Origin: Tachypleus tridentatus
Taxonomy: Eukaryota > Arthropoda > Merostomata > Xiphosura > Limulidae
Length of the DNA: 64,000 nucleotides
Direction: 5' to 3'
NCBI RefSeq assembly: GCF_004210375.1
Contig: NC_134825.1
Location: 67,943,558 to 68,007,557 of the forward strand
Below, in pieces: positions 44,376 to 56,384 of this stretch; the first letter of the stretch is position 1, and the number at the start of each line of letters is the position of its first letter. The notes below the pieces were generated by a model. That model saw only the letters and a list, made by a program, of their open reading frames with translations. It was not told where the DNA came from and ran no database searches. A program made the translations under genes and the position numbers.

Positions 44376-44874
44376 TAAGAGCGATAATTAACATAAAATT
44401 AATAAAAAATAAATAAATAATGAAAATAAGAAAAACGGTGAATCCAAATGCAAATATTGTATTTTTCAGCCTAAAACTAGGTGCTCTAAGAAAGTAAAGA
44501 AACAAGGCTGGAAGTGGTGTCTTACATCATGTTTTCGAACCAGAAATTTCTATTTTTACTCCATGTCTTAGGTATTTGTCAAGTTTAGTAAAGTCAAACT
44601 CGGGATTTATATTAATATAAAATTTTGGTAACACATATGTCAAAACATGCTTATTCTAAAGCAGTTTCGAAAATATTGATTTCCACAAGCTGTGTAACAT
44701 TAATACAAGCATGGAAAACGCAGTTTAATTTTTTAAACAAAGATGTATGTCTTAATGAAAATTTAAAATACGTAAAGAATGATGTATCGCCATCTTTATC
44801 TAAAGTAAATTTATATGAATTTGTTCAACTGGATATGATAGAAGTATAAGCATTCATCAAGTTAAAGGTGTGCA
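44376..44874 (-). other. 3' flank of the CGT tRNA-Thr unit (left arm)
   Basis: Counterpart of 746-1,250. No T4 run within about 100 nt of the tRNA. Confidence 0.55.
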
Positions 44875-44945
44875 AACCACCAGTGAGGTTCGAACTCACG
44901 ACCCTGGTTTACGAAACCAGTGCTCTACCGCTGAGCTATGATGGC
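44875..44945 (-). tRNA. tRNA-Thr (CGT), variable loop one base short
   Basis: A 71-nt minus-strand tRNA. Stems pair (GCCATCA with TGGTGGT using G-U pairs; GCTC/GAGC; CTGGT/ACCAG; GTGAG/CTCAC) and the loop is TTCGTAA. The variable loop is GGTC instead of five bases. Compared with its mirror partner at 51,926, five or more positions differ within 72, more than in the surrounding arm. Functional state uncertain. Confidence 0.85.
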
Positions 44946-45137
44946 TCGTTGCTTTATTTGAAAATCGTATAATTTCGTTAAGAAACTATACAGTATGTTC
45001 AATATCAACTTATCGTTCAAAATATTAATATAGCATTGTTAAAACAATCACACGTAAAAAAATATAATATTAAGAACATATCTTCGACAGCATTTTCAAC
45101 GGTAAGGTATTGTGCTGTTTCCTCCTCTGTTCAGGTA

Positions 45138-45652
45138 TATAATTTGTATATTAATCGCAGAGAGGTGTTCAGGACTATCTACATGCAATACATATCGAGT
45201 TCGCATAATAGTTCATTTTTTCTCCACATTTTATCGAAATATTTTATTGTAGTATGTAGGGGTCTATCTACTATTGTTTGTGAGTTTGAATATTTATGCA
45301 TAAACTTTGAAGAAGTGGTTTTTGGGCACTCTACGTGCTGTCGAAAGTAGTATATTTTATAATGACTCTTGTTTGGTTTAGAATTGTTCTTTGCTAACGT
45401 TAATCCACGCTGGAGCTGCATAGTATATTACAGTTATATACGTTTTGTATATTTTGAGGATGGTTTCAGCTGTTACTCCATTGTTTTTACCAGTTAGGCT
45501 CCTAGGATAGTTTGTTTTTCGCCTTATACTTTTGTTGTTAAATCTGATTATTATTGTTTCAGTTAACCTTACTAAGTGATATGCCTTTTGTCTAAGTTTT
45601 CTTAATCCGTTTTGTCTCTCGAGTAATTTTGACGTTATTTCCAAAATGTGTA
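45138..45652 (-). mobile_element. Jockey-like LINE 3' end, cut by the N gap
   Basis: The minus-strand frame ends with the LINE C-terminus (NNGVTAETILKIYKTYITV, about 45,420-45,490) and RT start, then runs into the gap. It corresponds to 1,513-2,035 and, reversed, to 51,222-51,725. The RT core is missing as in those copies. Confidence 0.75.
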
Positions 45653-46152
45653 NNNNNNNNNNNNNNNNNNNNNNNNNNNNNNNNNNNNNNNNNNNNNNNN
45701 NNNNNNNNNNNNNNNNNNNNNNNNNNNNNNNNNNNNNNNNNNNNNNNNNNNNNNNNNNNNNNNNNNNNNNNNNNNNNNNNNNNNNNNNNNNNNNNNNNNN
45801 NNNNNNNNNNNNNNNNNNNNNNNNNNNNNNNNNNNNNNNNNNNNNNNNNNNNNNNNNNNNNNNNNNNNNNNNNNNNNNNNNNNNNNNNNNNNNNNNNNNN
45901 NNNNNNNNNNNNNNNNNNNNNNNNNNNNNNNNNNNNNNNNNNNNNNNNNNNNNNNNNNNNNNNNNNNNNNNNNNNNNNNNNNNNNNNNNNNNNNNNNNNN
46001 NNNNNNNNNNNNNNNNNNNNNNNNNNNNNNNNNNNNNNNNNNNNNNNNNNNNNNNNNNNNNNNNNNNNNNNNNNNNNNNNNNNNNNNNNNNNNNNNNNNN
46101 NNNNNNNNNNNNNNNNNNNNNNNNNNNNNNNNNNNNNNNNNNNNNNNNNNNN
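45653..46152. other. Assembly gap (500 N)
   Basis: Exactly 500 N, so the true size is unknown. Left of it is a LINE on the minus strand; right of it is the last 9 bases of a plus-strand tRNA. The change of orientation that makes the large inverted repeat happens in or next to this gap. Confidence 0.98.
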
Positions 46153-46161
46153 CTGGTGGCT
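46153..46161 (+). tRNA. 3' tail of a tRNA-Thr gene (rest in gap)
   Basis: The nine bases CTGGTGGCT are the 3' acceptor strand and discriminator of this tRNA family, and the DNA after them (TGCACACC onward) is the CGT-type 3' flank. The rest of the gene is in the gap. Anticodon inferred as CGT from the flank only. Confidence 0.65.
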
Positions 46162-47030
46162 TGCACACCTTCAACTTGATGAATGCTTATACTTCTATCA
46201 TATCCAGTTGAACAAATTCATATGAAATTACTTTAACATAAAGATGGCGATACATCATTCTTCACGTATTTTAAATTTTCATTAAAATAGACATCTCTGA
46301 TTAAAAAAAATTAAACTGCGTTTTCCATGCTTCTATTAATGTTACACAGCTTGTGGAAATCAATATTTTCGAAACTGCTTTTAGAATAAGCCTGTTTTTG
46401 ACATATGTGTTACCAAAATCTTATATTAATATAAATCCCGAGTTTGACTTTACTAAACTTGACAAATACCTAAGACATGGAGTAAAAATAGAAATTTCTG
46501 GTTCGAAAACATGATGTAGACACCACTTCCAGCCCTGTTTCTTTACTTTCTTAGAGCACCTAGTTTTAGGCTGGAAAATACAATATTTGCATTTGGATTC
46601 ACCGTTTTCTTATTTTCATTATTTATTTATTTTTTAATAATTTTATGTTAATTATCGCTCTCAGATCGGAATGTCTATAAAGATAATTCATATTCTGAGG
46701 CATATTAGAACCGACTTCTTTTCTTGCCGAAAACTTTTATTCCGGTTACGCGTGGATAAAAGAACAGGACAAACTCTACGAACAGAGACCAAAGACTGCC
46801 TGAAGAGGTCACCTGTTCTTACCACTCGTACAACTGTACACTAATGTGTTGTCTACCAGCCAATCATTAGAAACTAAAATGTCACATAAAGGACACTTAG
46901 CGTTGCAATTTGTACTGTTGTGACATCAGTAAAAAATGTGCTCATGCAATGAATCACTGAAATGATTATGTACTCTGAAGGCTATAACACCTTGAGACAT
47001 ATAAATTTGAAAAGCAATAAATAAAAAACA
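46162..47030 (+). other. CGT-type 3' flank and module S
   Basis: Plus-strand flank (46,162-46,660) and module S (about 46,660-47,030), homologous to 51,998-52,850 and reversed to 392-1,250. Confidence 0.57.
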
Positions 47031-47078
47031 ATTTGCTACTGTTAATTTTGTTTTATTTCGTTTTGAAGAAGAACACTT

Positions 47079-47330
47079 TCAGAGGCGTGGTCAGGTGGTT
47101 AATACTCTCGAATCGTAATGTGAGGATTCGTGTTCAAACATGCTCGCTCTTTCGATGGTAGGGCTGTTATAATGTGATAGGTTAATCCCACTATTCATTG
47201 GTAAAAGAGTAGCCAAGAGTTGGCGGTGGTTGGTAAAGACTAGTTGCCTTTCATCTAGTCTTTCACTGCTAAATTAATGTCGGCTAGCGCAGGTATCCGT
47301 ATGTGGCTTTGCGCGAAATTCAAAACAAAC
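47079..47330 (+). mobile_element. SINE-A (right of gap)
   Basis: A plus-strand SINE-A with a deletion around box B (TGTGAGGATTCGTGTTCAAA) and a good tail (GCGAAATTCAAAACAAACAA). Counterpart, reversed, of 3,059-3,335. Confidence 0.72.
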
Positions 47331-47829
47331 AAACAATTCTAAACAATGAGATCAGGAGACCTTCAGTGAGAATAAGCAAGAAGAATGGAGAAAAGCTCCT
47401 GAACATACAGGAAAAGAAAAAACTTTTAACCTTCCTTCTGAGTGAGATATCTACACTTATGTGGGCGAAAGAGCACTAAGAAATACTCATATAAGTTAGA
47501 GAAACTGTTAAACGCGAGGAAGCCTAAGACTTCACCTGGACGACGAAAGTGCGGGTCGTCTAACCTGGAGCGATGGCGACAACGCTTAGAACAAAAAGAA
47601 CATGACGTCTAAAACCAAGACGCACGCCCTTCCAGTGGCCTGAAAACAAGCTAAGTAAATCTAGTTCATTAGGTAGCCGGAAATCAGATGTAATTTCAAA
47701 TGCAGTTAATAATACCCCATTCATGGTCATATGTAATGTGGCCAAAACACAATTATCATCTTTTGATGATGATAAAGATATTACTATAAGGAGAAAACGA
47801 AAAACAAGAAGAAAAAATAGTCACGTTGT
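47331..47829 (+). mobile_element. LINE 5' leader and ORF1 start, interrupted by Tc1
   Basis: Matches 21,067-21,510, the leader and beginning of ORF1. The Tc1 element follows, and LINE sequence after it aligns at 22,236, so about 700 bp of ORF1 are missing across the insertion. Confidence 0.7.
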
Positions 47830-48239
47830 TACGACAGAAAGTGTTCGTACACCTGCGTCCCGAGTAGTCTTTTGCTCATAACTAAAAAAAGTATTACGAT
47901 TAGGCTAATAGATGTGTGGTGTATTATAAACATTATACTAACACACATTTACATAAACTTGTATGTAAATTAAACGACAAATAAATTGTTTATAAAGAAA
48001 TAACCAAAAATAGGAAGAGCAGAAAGTGTATCGTACAGTTCAGAACGTGTCAAAAAAACTGATGTTCCCGTAAAATTTTGTTTTTTTCATGGAGTAAATT
48101 ACATTATACCATTCCAGAACTAGACACTGGGTTCATAATTATTGGAATTTAGCCAGCAAAAAATTTACTTCCGGCAATTTAGCGCCATCTCCGTCATTAT
48201 CTGCTTGGTCATCATGACGAACAGGAAACAACTGTCCAA

Positions 48240-49361
48240 TGATTTAAAAGAACCGAATTATTGTAAAATACAAGTCTCGTGTGTCTCTTTCCGGTATTGC
48301 TACACAAATTAATGTGCCGAAATTTACTGTTCAAAGCATAATTGCCAAGTTTAAGCTTATAGAATCAACCGCTAACCTTCCTCGTTCCAGACGCCCCACC
48401 AAAATTCGAGAGAGAACCAAGTGGAAGGTTTTCAGAAGTTTAGTAGGAATTCTCGTTTAACACGTAATGACACACAGAAACTGGTAAGTGGAAACTGGAG
48501 GAAGTAAGCACCTTTACAGTTACGAACATGTTACGTTCTTCTGGGTTCAAAGCATGCCTGCCCCCAGTGGCTTAGCGGTACGTCTGCGGATTTACAACGC
48601 TAAAACCGGGTTTCGATACTCGTGGTGGGATAGAGCACGGATAGCCAGTGTGTAGCTCTGTGCTTATTTTAAAACAGCAACAACAACATCAAAGCATGCC
48701 GTCCTCGTAGAACTCCATATTTAAAGCCTGTTCATTTAGAAACACGATTGAGGTATGCAAGAAAACATGTAGTTAAACAATTTACCTATTGGAAGAATAT
48801 TCTTTGGTCAGACGAGACTAAAATCGAGCTCTTTCGGCCACAGCGATGTTCGCTATATTTTCCGTAAGAAGGGGAACGAAATCTTCAAAGAACACCGTCC
48901 ATACAGTTAAATACGGAAGTGGCTCGATCATGCTATGGGGTTCCTTCAGCTCTTCTGGTGTAGGCAGCCTTCACCACGTCAACGGAATCATGAAAATAGA
49001 AGAGTACGTTGATATATTAGGCACTTTTATCGAGAATGATGGTTGTAACTTGCGGCATGGGCGTCGTTGGATCTTCCAGCACGACAATGACCCTAGGCAC
49101 ACATCGAAATATGTGCAAACCTGGTTGCAGAGGAACCAAATAAGCGTTCTGGAGTGGCCATCACAGTCACACGATCTCAACTCAATTGAAAACGTTTGGC
49201 ATGAGTCGAAGACCAGGGTTTATCAGCGTCATCGGAAAAACTTGGAAGAGTTGGAGGCCTTCTGTAAAGAAGAATGGAAAAAAAATACCAGTACTGTCAA
49301 ACGATCATGGAGAGCTATGAGGAGAGATAGCGCCAAGTATTGTTACACAACTGAACATTAA
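48240..49361 (+). pseudogene. Tc1 transposase (DD34E) remnant
   Basis: The N-terminal paired-like domain is readable at about 48,255-48,420 (SGIATQINVPKFTVQSIIAK; PRSRRPTKI). The SINE interrupts the gene at 48,559. The catalytic domain follows: ILWSDETKIELF with the first Asp at 48,811, then a short out-of-frame stretch between about 48,862 and 48,905, then an open frame from 48,846 to 49,361 with GSGSIMLWG, HDNDPRHT (second Asp, 49,083) and DLNSIENVW (Glu, 34 residues on). All three catalytic residues are present but not in one frame. Confidence 0.88.
48559..48689 (+). mobile_element. SINE-C nested in Tc1, with 11-bp target-site duplication
   Basis: Bounded by CAAAGCATGCC at 48,548-48,558 and 48,690-48,700. 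It starts TGCCCCCAGTGGCTTAGCGG, has box B GGGTTTCGATACTC, and ends in CAGCAACAACAACAT. This complete copy of 131 bp sets the family boundaries and dates the SINE after the Tc1. Confidence 0.94.
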
Positions 49362-49574
49362 AGTGGACGCACGAACACTCTCTGCTTCTCCTATGTTTGG
49401 TTATTTGTTTATAAACAGTTTATTTGTCGTTCAATTTACATAAATATGTATGTAAAAGTGTGTTAGAAGAATATTTATAATATACTCTACTTTCATTATC
49501 CTAATCTTGATACTTTTTAAGTTGTGACGAACAAAACTACTCACGACGCAGGGGTTCGAACACTTTCTGTCGTA

Positions 49575-51725
49575 ACTGTGGTACCAAAATTTTGAAGTAG
49601 AGCAATTGAAAACACCAGCAATTGTAGTTTTACAATGCTAAAATTGCCAAAGATATGGTCACGTATCAGCGGCACGTTTGAAAACACCGAGGTGACGTGG
49701 ACATGGCGATAAGCACCATATATTTGTCTGTAAAAAATAGTAAGAAAAACCTAATTGTTGCAACTGCATAAAACACAAACAGCAAACTACAAAGTTTGCG
49801 ACAAGTACAAAAAAATAAAGCAACATATCTATGAAATAAAAACAACAAGACCAATTCCAAACGATATAAGTAACACAACTGCATAAGAAACACACGCTGC
49901 TACAACAACAGATACAGTGACAAATGCAGAAAAGCTGAAGGAAAACATCACACAACAAAAATCACACACAAGAGAAGAACAAAACCAAACCAAAATAGTG
50001 AACAATACACAAGAACTTAACAAACACACAGACACAACAAACCCCCAAGAACACCTACACCTACGCATACTACGCAAGCTATAAATACAAAAGATATCTT
50101 AGACATCTGCTTCACACTCTTTAATATTATACAAAAGTTATTAAATTTTAATGTGGAAAAAGATGTTGACAGAGATCTTCTACGAATATGGTGTACCTTC
50201 GATCTCGATCTCCATAAAGATATAACCGTTAATCAAGGCCAATTAATTGCAATTAAGCTAGTTGACAAAAATATCAGAAAGAAGTAGACAACATATTACC
50301 AGAAAATGTTGAGCATACAGCCAACAACAAAGTAAAAGTTGATAGTTATAGTTAAATAATCACACAGTACCTACCAAAACCAGCATCGGATACTGTACCA
50401 TAGGAACAACATAAAACTATAAATAACGCATGGAAATCGAACAAACAACTAATAACACAAAAAAGAAAAGACAATTAAGAAGACAGTTCAATGCAACAAG
50501 AGACAAAGAAATAAAAACACAAGTAAGCAGTATGAGAAATAAAATGAGACCAGAAATTATATTGTTAAACGAAGAAAAATCGGATAACATTTGCTTCCAA
50601 CTAAACGAAAAAAAAAAACGATCCTAGAAAGTTTCGGTCGCACCTATAAAGACTCACCAAAGAAGCCACAACAAGAAAATACCCAACACTAGAATAAAAT
50701 AACACATTAGCGCACACAAACAAAGAAAAAGCAGAAGCCTCCAGACAACAACTACAAAACACTTTCAAAACAAAACGACCCAGACGTGAACACCTATTTT
50801 TACAATAGAGCAAACAGTCATGTAACAAATAACACAGAATTATCCAAACCATATTTCCCAATCAATATTAACAACGATAACACCACTACATAAATGACTA
50901 TAATAATCTACTCCTTCTTAAAAATTTACATTAACATAACTCAAACAAGCAATTAAGAATTCAAGAAACAAATCACCAGAAAAGGACGGCATACAAGAAA
51001 TTCTCTTCAAGAAAGGCACTTCGAAAGTATTTGCTCATCTATTAGAAATTTTTCATTTATCGTTCTACCCTTGCTACATCTCAGTTTCTTGGAAGTAAGC
51101 TAATACATTAATGTTTCATAAAGAAGGTATGCTAGCCAATAAACCAAACAGTTATCGACCAATCAGCCTGACCAGCTGTGTATGAAAAATTCTTGAACGA
51201 ATAATCAGTAATAGACTCTACACATTTTTGGAAATAACGTCAAATTTACTCGAGAGACAAAACTGATTAAGAAAACTTAGACAAAAGGCATATCACTTAG
51301 TAAGGTTAACTGAAACAATAATAATCAGATTTAACAACAAAAGTATAAGGCGAAGAACAAACTATCCTAGGAGCCTAACTGGTAAAAACAATGGAGTAAC
51401 AGCTGAAACCATCCTCAAAATATACAAAACGTATATAACTGTAATATACTATGCAGCTCCAGCGTGGATTAACGTTAGCAAAGAACAATTCTAAACCAAA
51501 CAAGAGTCATTATAAAATATACTACTTTCGACAGCATGTAGAGTACCCAAAAACCACTTCTTCAAAGTTTATGCATAAATATTCAAACCCACAAACAATA
51601 GTAGATAGACCCCTACATACTACAATAAAATATTTCGATAAAATGTGGAGAAAAAATGAACTATTATGCGAACTCGATAGGTATTGCATATAGATAGTCC
51701 TGAAAACCTCTCCGCGATTAATATA
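49575..51725 (+). mobile_element. Jockey-like LINE, zinc knuckle to C-terminus, internally deleted
   Basis: The continuation of the LINE after Tc1: ORF1 zinc-knuckle region (49,575-49,720), Asn/Thr-rich tract, then a jump at about 50,057 to mid-endonuclease (TYAYYASYKYKRYLR region), linker (50,460-50,830), RT start (PNSYRPISLTS, about 51,135-51,170; LERQN), then a jump past the RT core to GKNNGVTAETILKIYKTYITV (51,380-51,445) and the C-terminal segment 51,451-51,693. Two large internal deletions, no intact domain. Confidence 0.75.
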
Positions 51726-51925
51726 CAAATTATATACCTGAACAGAGGAGGAAACAGCACAATACCTTACCGTTGAAAATGCTGTCGAAGATATGTTCTT
51801 AATATTATATTTTTTACGTGTGATTGTTTTAACAATGCTATATTAATATTTTGAACGATAAGTTGATATTCAACATACTGTATAGTTTCTTAACGAAATT
51901 ATACGATTTTCAAATAAAGCAACGA

Positions 51926-51997
51926 GCCATCATAGCTCAGAGGTAGAGCACTGGTTTCGTAAACCAGAGGTCGTGAGTTCGAACCTCACTTATGGCT
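51926..51997 (+). tRNA. tRNA-Thr (CGT)
   Basis: A plus-strand 72-nt tRNA, loop TTCGTAA, D, anticodon and T stems intact. The acceptor (GCCATCA/TTATGGC) has one mismatch. Boxes A and B match consensus. No T4 run within about 100 nt downstream. The body differs clearly from its mirror partner at 44,875 although the surrounding DNA is nearly identical. Possibly functional. Confidence 0.88.
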
Positions 51998-52854
51998 TGC
52001 ACACCTTCATCTTCATGAATGCTTATACTTCTATCATATCCAGTTGAACAAATTCATATAAATTTACTTTAGGATAAAGATGGCGATACATCATTCTTTA
52101 CGTATTTTAAATTTTGATTAAGATATACATCTTTGTTTAAAAAATTAAACTGCGTTTTCCATGCTTGTATTAATGTTACACAGCTTGTGGAAATCAAAAT
52201 TTTCGAAACTGCTTTTAGAATAAGCATGTTTTTGACATATGTGTTATCAAAATCTTATATTAATATAAATCCCGAGTTTGACTTTACTAAACTTGACAAA
52301 TACCTAAGACATGGAGTAAAAATAGAAATTTCTGGTTCGAAAACATGATGTAGACACCACTTCCAGCCTTGTTTCTTTACTTTCTTAGAGCACCTAGTTT
52401 TAGGCTGAAAAATACAATATTTGGATTCACCGTTTTTCTTATTTTCATTATTTATTTATTTTTTATTAATTTTATGTTAATTATCGCTCTCAGATCGGAA
52501 TGTCTATAAAGATAATTCATTTTCTGAGGCATATTAGAACCGACTTCTTTTCTTGCCGAAAACTTTTATTCCGGTTACGCGTGGATAAAAGAACAGGACA
52601 AACTCTACGAACAGAGACCAAAGACTGCCTGAAGGGGTCACTTGTTCTTACCATTCGTACAACTGTACACTAATGTGTTGTCTACCAGCCAATCATTAGA
52701 AACTAAAATGTCACATAAAGGACACTTAGCGTTGCAGTTTGTACTGTTGTGACATCAGTATAAAATGTGCTCATGCAATGAATCACTGAAATGATTATAT
52801 ACTCTGAAGACTATAACACCTTGAGACATATAAATTTGAAAAGCAAAAAGCAAT
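51998..52854 (+). other. CGT-type 3' flank and module S (right arm)
   Basis: Flank (51,998-52,490) and module S (about 52,490-52,854), mirror of 44,019-44,874. The first 20 bp after the tRNA differ more between arms than the rest. Confidence 0.57.
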
Positions 52855-54393
52855 ACAACAACAGATACAGTGACAAATGCAGAAAGGCTGAAGGAAAACA
52901 TCACACAACGAAAATCACACACAAAAGAACAACGAAACCCAACCAAAACAGTAAACAATACACAACAACTTAACAAAAACACAGACACAACAAACACCCA
53001 ATAGAACAACACTCATACAATAAAAGAGAGCATAAAAGACGAAACAAGTTTAATAGTAAATATAAATAAAACATCTTTACAGATTTTATTGCAGAATACA
53101 CAAATCCATCCCAAACTAAAAAACTGCTTTGATCTCTTCACACGCGATGCAAAAAAATAATAAAGAAAGCCATACATACCACAACAATCACTGGATACTT
53201 ACTAAAAGCAAATTCACAATTCTAGGTATCAACATCAAAGATTCACTAACTTCCAAGAACCACGAGATCGAAGACATAATAATAGTAATTAAACCTGATA
53301 TTATTATTCTAAGTGAAACCCGGATTTATGTTAACAATAAATTTAAAATATGTAATTTTACGCCAGTTAGAAAAGTTTGAATAAACAACCATGATACTAA
53401 CAGAGGAATTATTTTATTATATAAGAACATTCTTTCAGTTACTCAAAATTAAAATGAACCGTAATAATGAAAATATAATTGTTGATATCCTGCTAGATAA
53501 CCATTCATTTTTAACACTAGCAGGTATTTACTGTTCACCAACAAAATGTATTGACATAAATCTATTCCACAACATCTTTTCCCACTACCAAAATACAATT
53601 GTAATAAGTGATCTGAATAGTAAACATAAAAACTTTGGACGTAAATCCACCAACAGAAATGGAAGACACTTATTGCAATTCATTGATGAAAATAACATCG
53701 TCCTAAAAAATGACAGTAAACCTACGCATACTACGTATGCTACAAATATAAGTGATATCCTAGGCAACTGCCTTACCTCCTTTAATATCAGACAAATGTT
53801 ATTAAGTTTTAATGTGGGAAAATATGTTGACAGTAATCATCTACCAATATGGTAGATAATCACTGAGTGCCGACTAAAAGCAGCAACTAACACTGTACCA
53901 CAATAACAACATAAAACTATAAATAACGCATAGAAACAAACAAACAACTAATAACACTAATAAAACAACGAAGACAATTAAGAAGACAGTTTATGGCAAG
54001 AAGAAACAAAGAAATAAAAACTCCAATAAATAGTATCTGAAAAAAAAATGAGGCCAGAAAAATGGGATAACTAAACGAAAAAAAAACGATCCTAGAACGT
54101 TTCGATCGCAGTTACAAAGAAGAACCAAAGATACCACAAGAAAAAAATACCCAATACGAGAATAAAATAACACATTAGCACACATCAAGAAAAAAAAAGC
54201 AGAAGCCTTCAGACAACAACTGCAAAACACTTTCAAAACACAACGACACAGGCGTGAAAACCTATTTTTATAATACAGTCAACGATCATATCATATTAAT
54301 ACAGAATTATACAAACCATATTTCCCAGTCAATATCAACAACAATAACACGAATAACATAAATGACTATAATAAGCTAATGTTTGTCGAAAAC

Positions 54394-54676
54394 AGTTTGG
54401 TTTGGGTTTTGGAATTTCGCACAAATCTACTCGAGGGCTATCTGTGCTAGCCGTCCCTAATTTAGCAGTGTAAGACTAGAGGGAAGGCAGCTATTCATCA
54501 CCACCCACCGCCAACTCTTGGGCTACTCTTTTACCAACGAATAGTGAGATTGACCGTCACATTATAACGCCCCCACAGCTGGGAGGGCGAGGATGTTTGG
54601 CGCGACCTGGGGCGCGAACCAGCGACCCTCAGATTACGAAGCGCACGCCTTAACGCGCTAGGCCATGCCAGGCCCC
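54394..54676 (-). mobile_element. SINE-A, full length (right arm)
   Basis: Mirror of 42,030-42,312 with target-site duplications at 54,384-54,393 (TGTCGAAAAC) and 54,677-54,686 (TGTCGTAAAC, one base different). Confidence 0.92.
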
Positions 54677-54841
54677 TGTCGTAAACGTTGCGTTACAAGA
54701 ACTCAAACAAGCAGTTAAGATTTCATAAAACAAATCACCAGATAGTGACAGCATATAAGAAATAGTCTTGAAAAAAGGCACTTCGAAATTATTTGATCAT
54801 CTAGTAGCAATTTTTCGTTTATCGTTCTACCCTGGCTACAT

Positions 54842-55073
54842 GCTCGCCGTCCCTAATTTAGCAGTGTAAGACTACAGAGGGAAGGCAGCTTGTCATCACA
54901 TCCCACCGCCAACTCTAGAGCTACTCTTTTACCAACGAATAGTGGGTTTGACCGTCACATTATAACGCCCCCTCGGCTGAAAGGACGAGCATGTTTGGCG
55001 CGACGGGGATGCGAACCCTCGACCCTCAGATTACGAGTCGCACGCCTTAACACGCTTGGCCATGCCGGGCCGT
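54842..55073 (-). mobile_element. SINE-A in the LINE RT region (right arm)
   Basis: Mirror of 41,636-41,866, 3'-truncated in the same place. Confidence 0.84.
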
Positions 55074-56120
55074 CAAAAAACTTAGACAAAAGGCATGTCA
55101 CTTACTAAGATTAACTGAAATAATAATAAATAGATTTAATAAAAAAAGAATGCAATGTCGCTTACTTTCTCGACATCGATAAGTAATTCGATACTGTATG
55201 GCACAATGGTCTTCGATTCCCTATGAATGAAATTGGACTATCGCCTGGAATTATTCGCTGGCTCTCTAACGTTTTGAAAAAACAAACAATGTAGAGTAAC
55301 CATGGAGAGAACTTGCTCGGAGTTCTTCACTCCAGAAACCGACGTTTCTTAAAGAGTGGTTCTTAGCCCTATTCTCTTTATTATGGGTACTCATCACTGT
55401 TCGCTGATGATGAAGCAAACTGGAAAAGTGTCAAAACACCAGCAATATTCACCACAAATATACGATCGGAACTAAACAGAGTATGCGAATACTGCCAAAA
55501 GTTTTGAATCAAAATAAACACAGCAAAAACTCTGCAACTCATATATTCAAAGTGAACGAAATGTGAAAAGGTACAACTACAGATTTTTATGAATGGAGCA
55601 CTTCTCCAAACTACTACATCAACAAAATTTCTAGGATTAACGTATGATTCTAAACTTACATGGACAAACCACATAAATAATACAAAAACAAAAATTTGGC
55701 GAAGAACAAACTATGGTAGGAATCTAACTGGTAAAAACAATGGAGTAACAGTTGAAAACATCCTCAAAAGGTACAAAACATATATAGACCTATGTAGGCT
55801 CCTACATACTACAATAAAATATTTCGATAAATTTGGAGAAAAAATAAACTATTATGCGAACTCGTCAGGTATTGCATATATGATGAAGATAGTACAAAAC
55901 ACCTGTCCCCGATTAATTTACAAATTATATTCCTGAACAGAGGAGGAAACAGTACAATACCTTACCTTTGAAAATGTAGTTGAAGAAATGTTATTAATAT
56001 TATATTTTACACGTGTGATTGTTTTAACAGTGCTATATTAATAGTTTGAACGATAAGTTGATATTAAACATACTGTATAATTTCATAAATAAATTATATG
56101 TTTTACAAACGAAATAACAA

Positions 56121-56192
56121 GCTATCATAACTTAGAGGTAAAGCACTGGTTTCGTAAACCAGCGGTCATGAGTTCGAACCTCACTGGTGGTT
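56121..56192 (+). tRNA. tRNA-Thr (CGT), degraded (right arm)
   Basis: Plus-strand, identical to 40,516-40,587: intact anticodon arm with TTCGTAA, weakened acceptor, D and T stems, altered box A (TAACTTAGAGG). No close T4 run. Probably a pseudogene. Confidence 0.8.
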
Positions 56193-56384
56193 TGTACATC
56201 TTAAACGAGACGAATGATTATACTTCTATTGCCTGCAATTGAGCTAAATAACATAAAATTATGTTAGAGTAAATATGGCGATACATTGTTCTTCACATAA
56301 AACCTTACAGTTTCAATGAATAAGATCAAAATTACCCGAGGGAAAAAACGGAATAAAAAAACTTTTTTGTTTGTTTTGAATGTC

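Larger units (their letters stand above)
40180..45652. repeat. Left arm of the large inverted repeat
   Basis: Matches the reverse complement of 51,220-56,570. Coordinates of matching points sum to about 96,700-96,870. One 291-base frame compared between arms (41,035-41,328 and 55,381-55,674) differs at a single residue. The arm runs into the N gap, so its inner end is not seen. Confidence 0.88.
47832..49572 (+). mobile_element. Tc1-like transposon with IR/DR ends, broken
   Basis: A 1,741-bp element (including a 142-bp SINE insertion with its repeat) between TA dinucleotides at 47,830-47,831 and 49,573-49,574. Its inverted repeats are about 210 bp long (47,832-48,050 and 49,358-49,572). Each holds an outer and an inner copy of the word CAGAAAGTG...CGTAC (left outer about 47,834-47,850, inner about 48,019-48,036; right inner about 49,369-49,387). 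This is the IR/DR arrangement known from Minos- and Sleeping Beauty-type elements, where the repeats bind transposase. Confidence 0.92.
52855..55925 (+). mobile_element. Jockey-like LINE with endonuclease and RT (plus)
   Basis: Mirror of 40,785-44,018. The endonuclease is best read here: ILGINIKDS and PDIIILSETRI (about 53,218-53,325), then 53,391-53,855 with IYCSPTKCIDINLFHNIFSH, ISDLNSKH, and a final motif DSNHLPIW where the expected Asp of SDH is Asn. The linker runs 53,935-54,260; RT with FADDEANWKS (about 55,400) and FLGLTYDSKLTWTNHI (55,628-55,675); C-terminus to 55,925. Interrupted by SINE-A copies at 54,394 and 54,842. Numerous stops; inactive. Confidence 0.82.

Noticed and set aside
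45378-46225. Frames of 177-262 codons across 45,629-46,225.
   Set aside because: They consist almost entirely of translated N.
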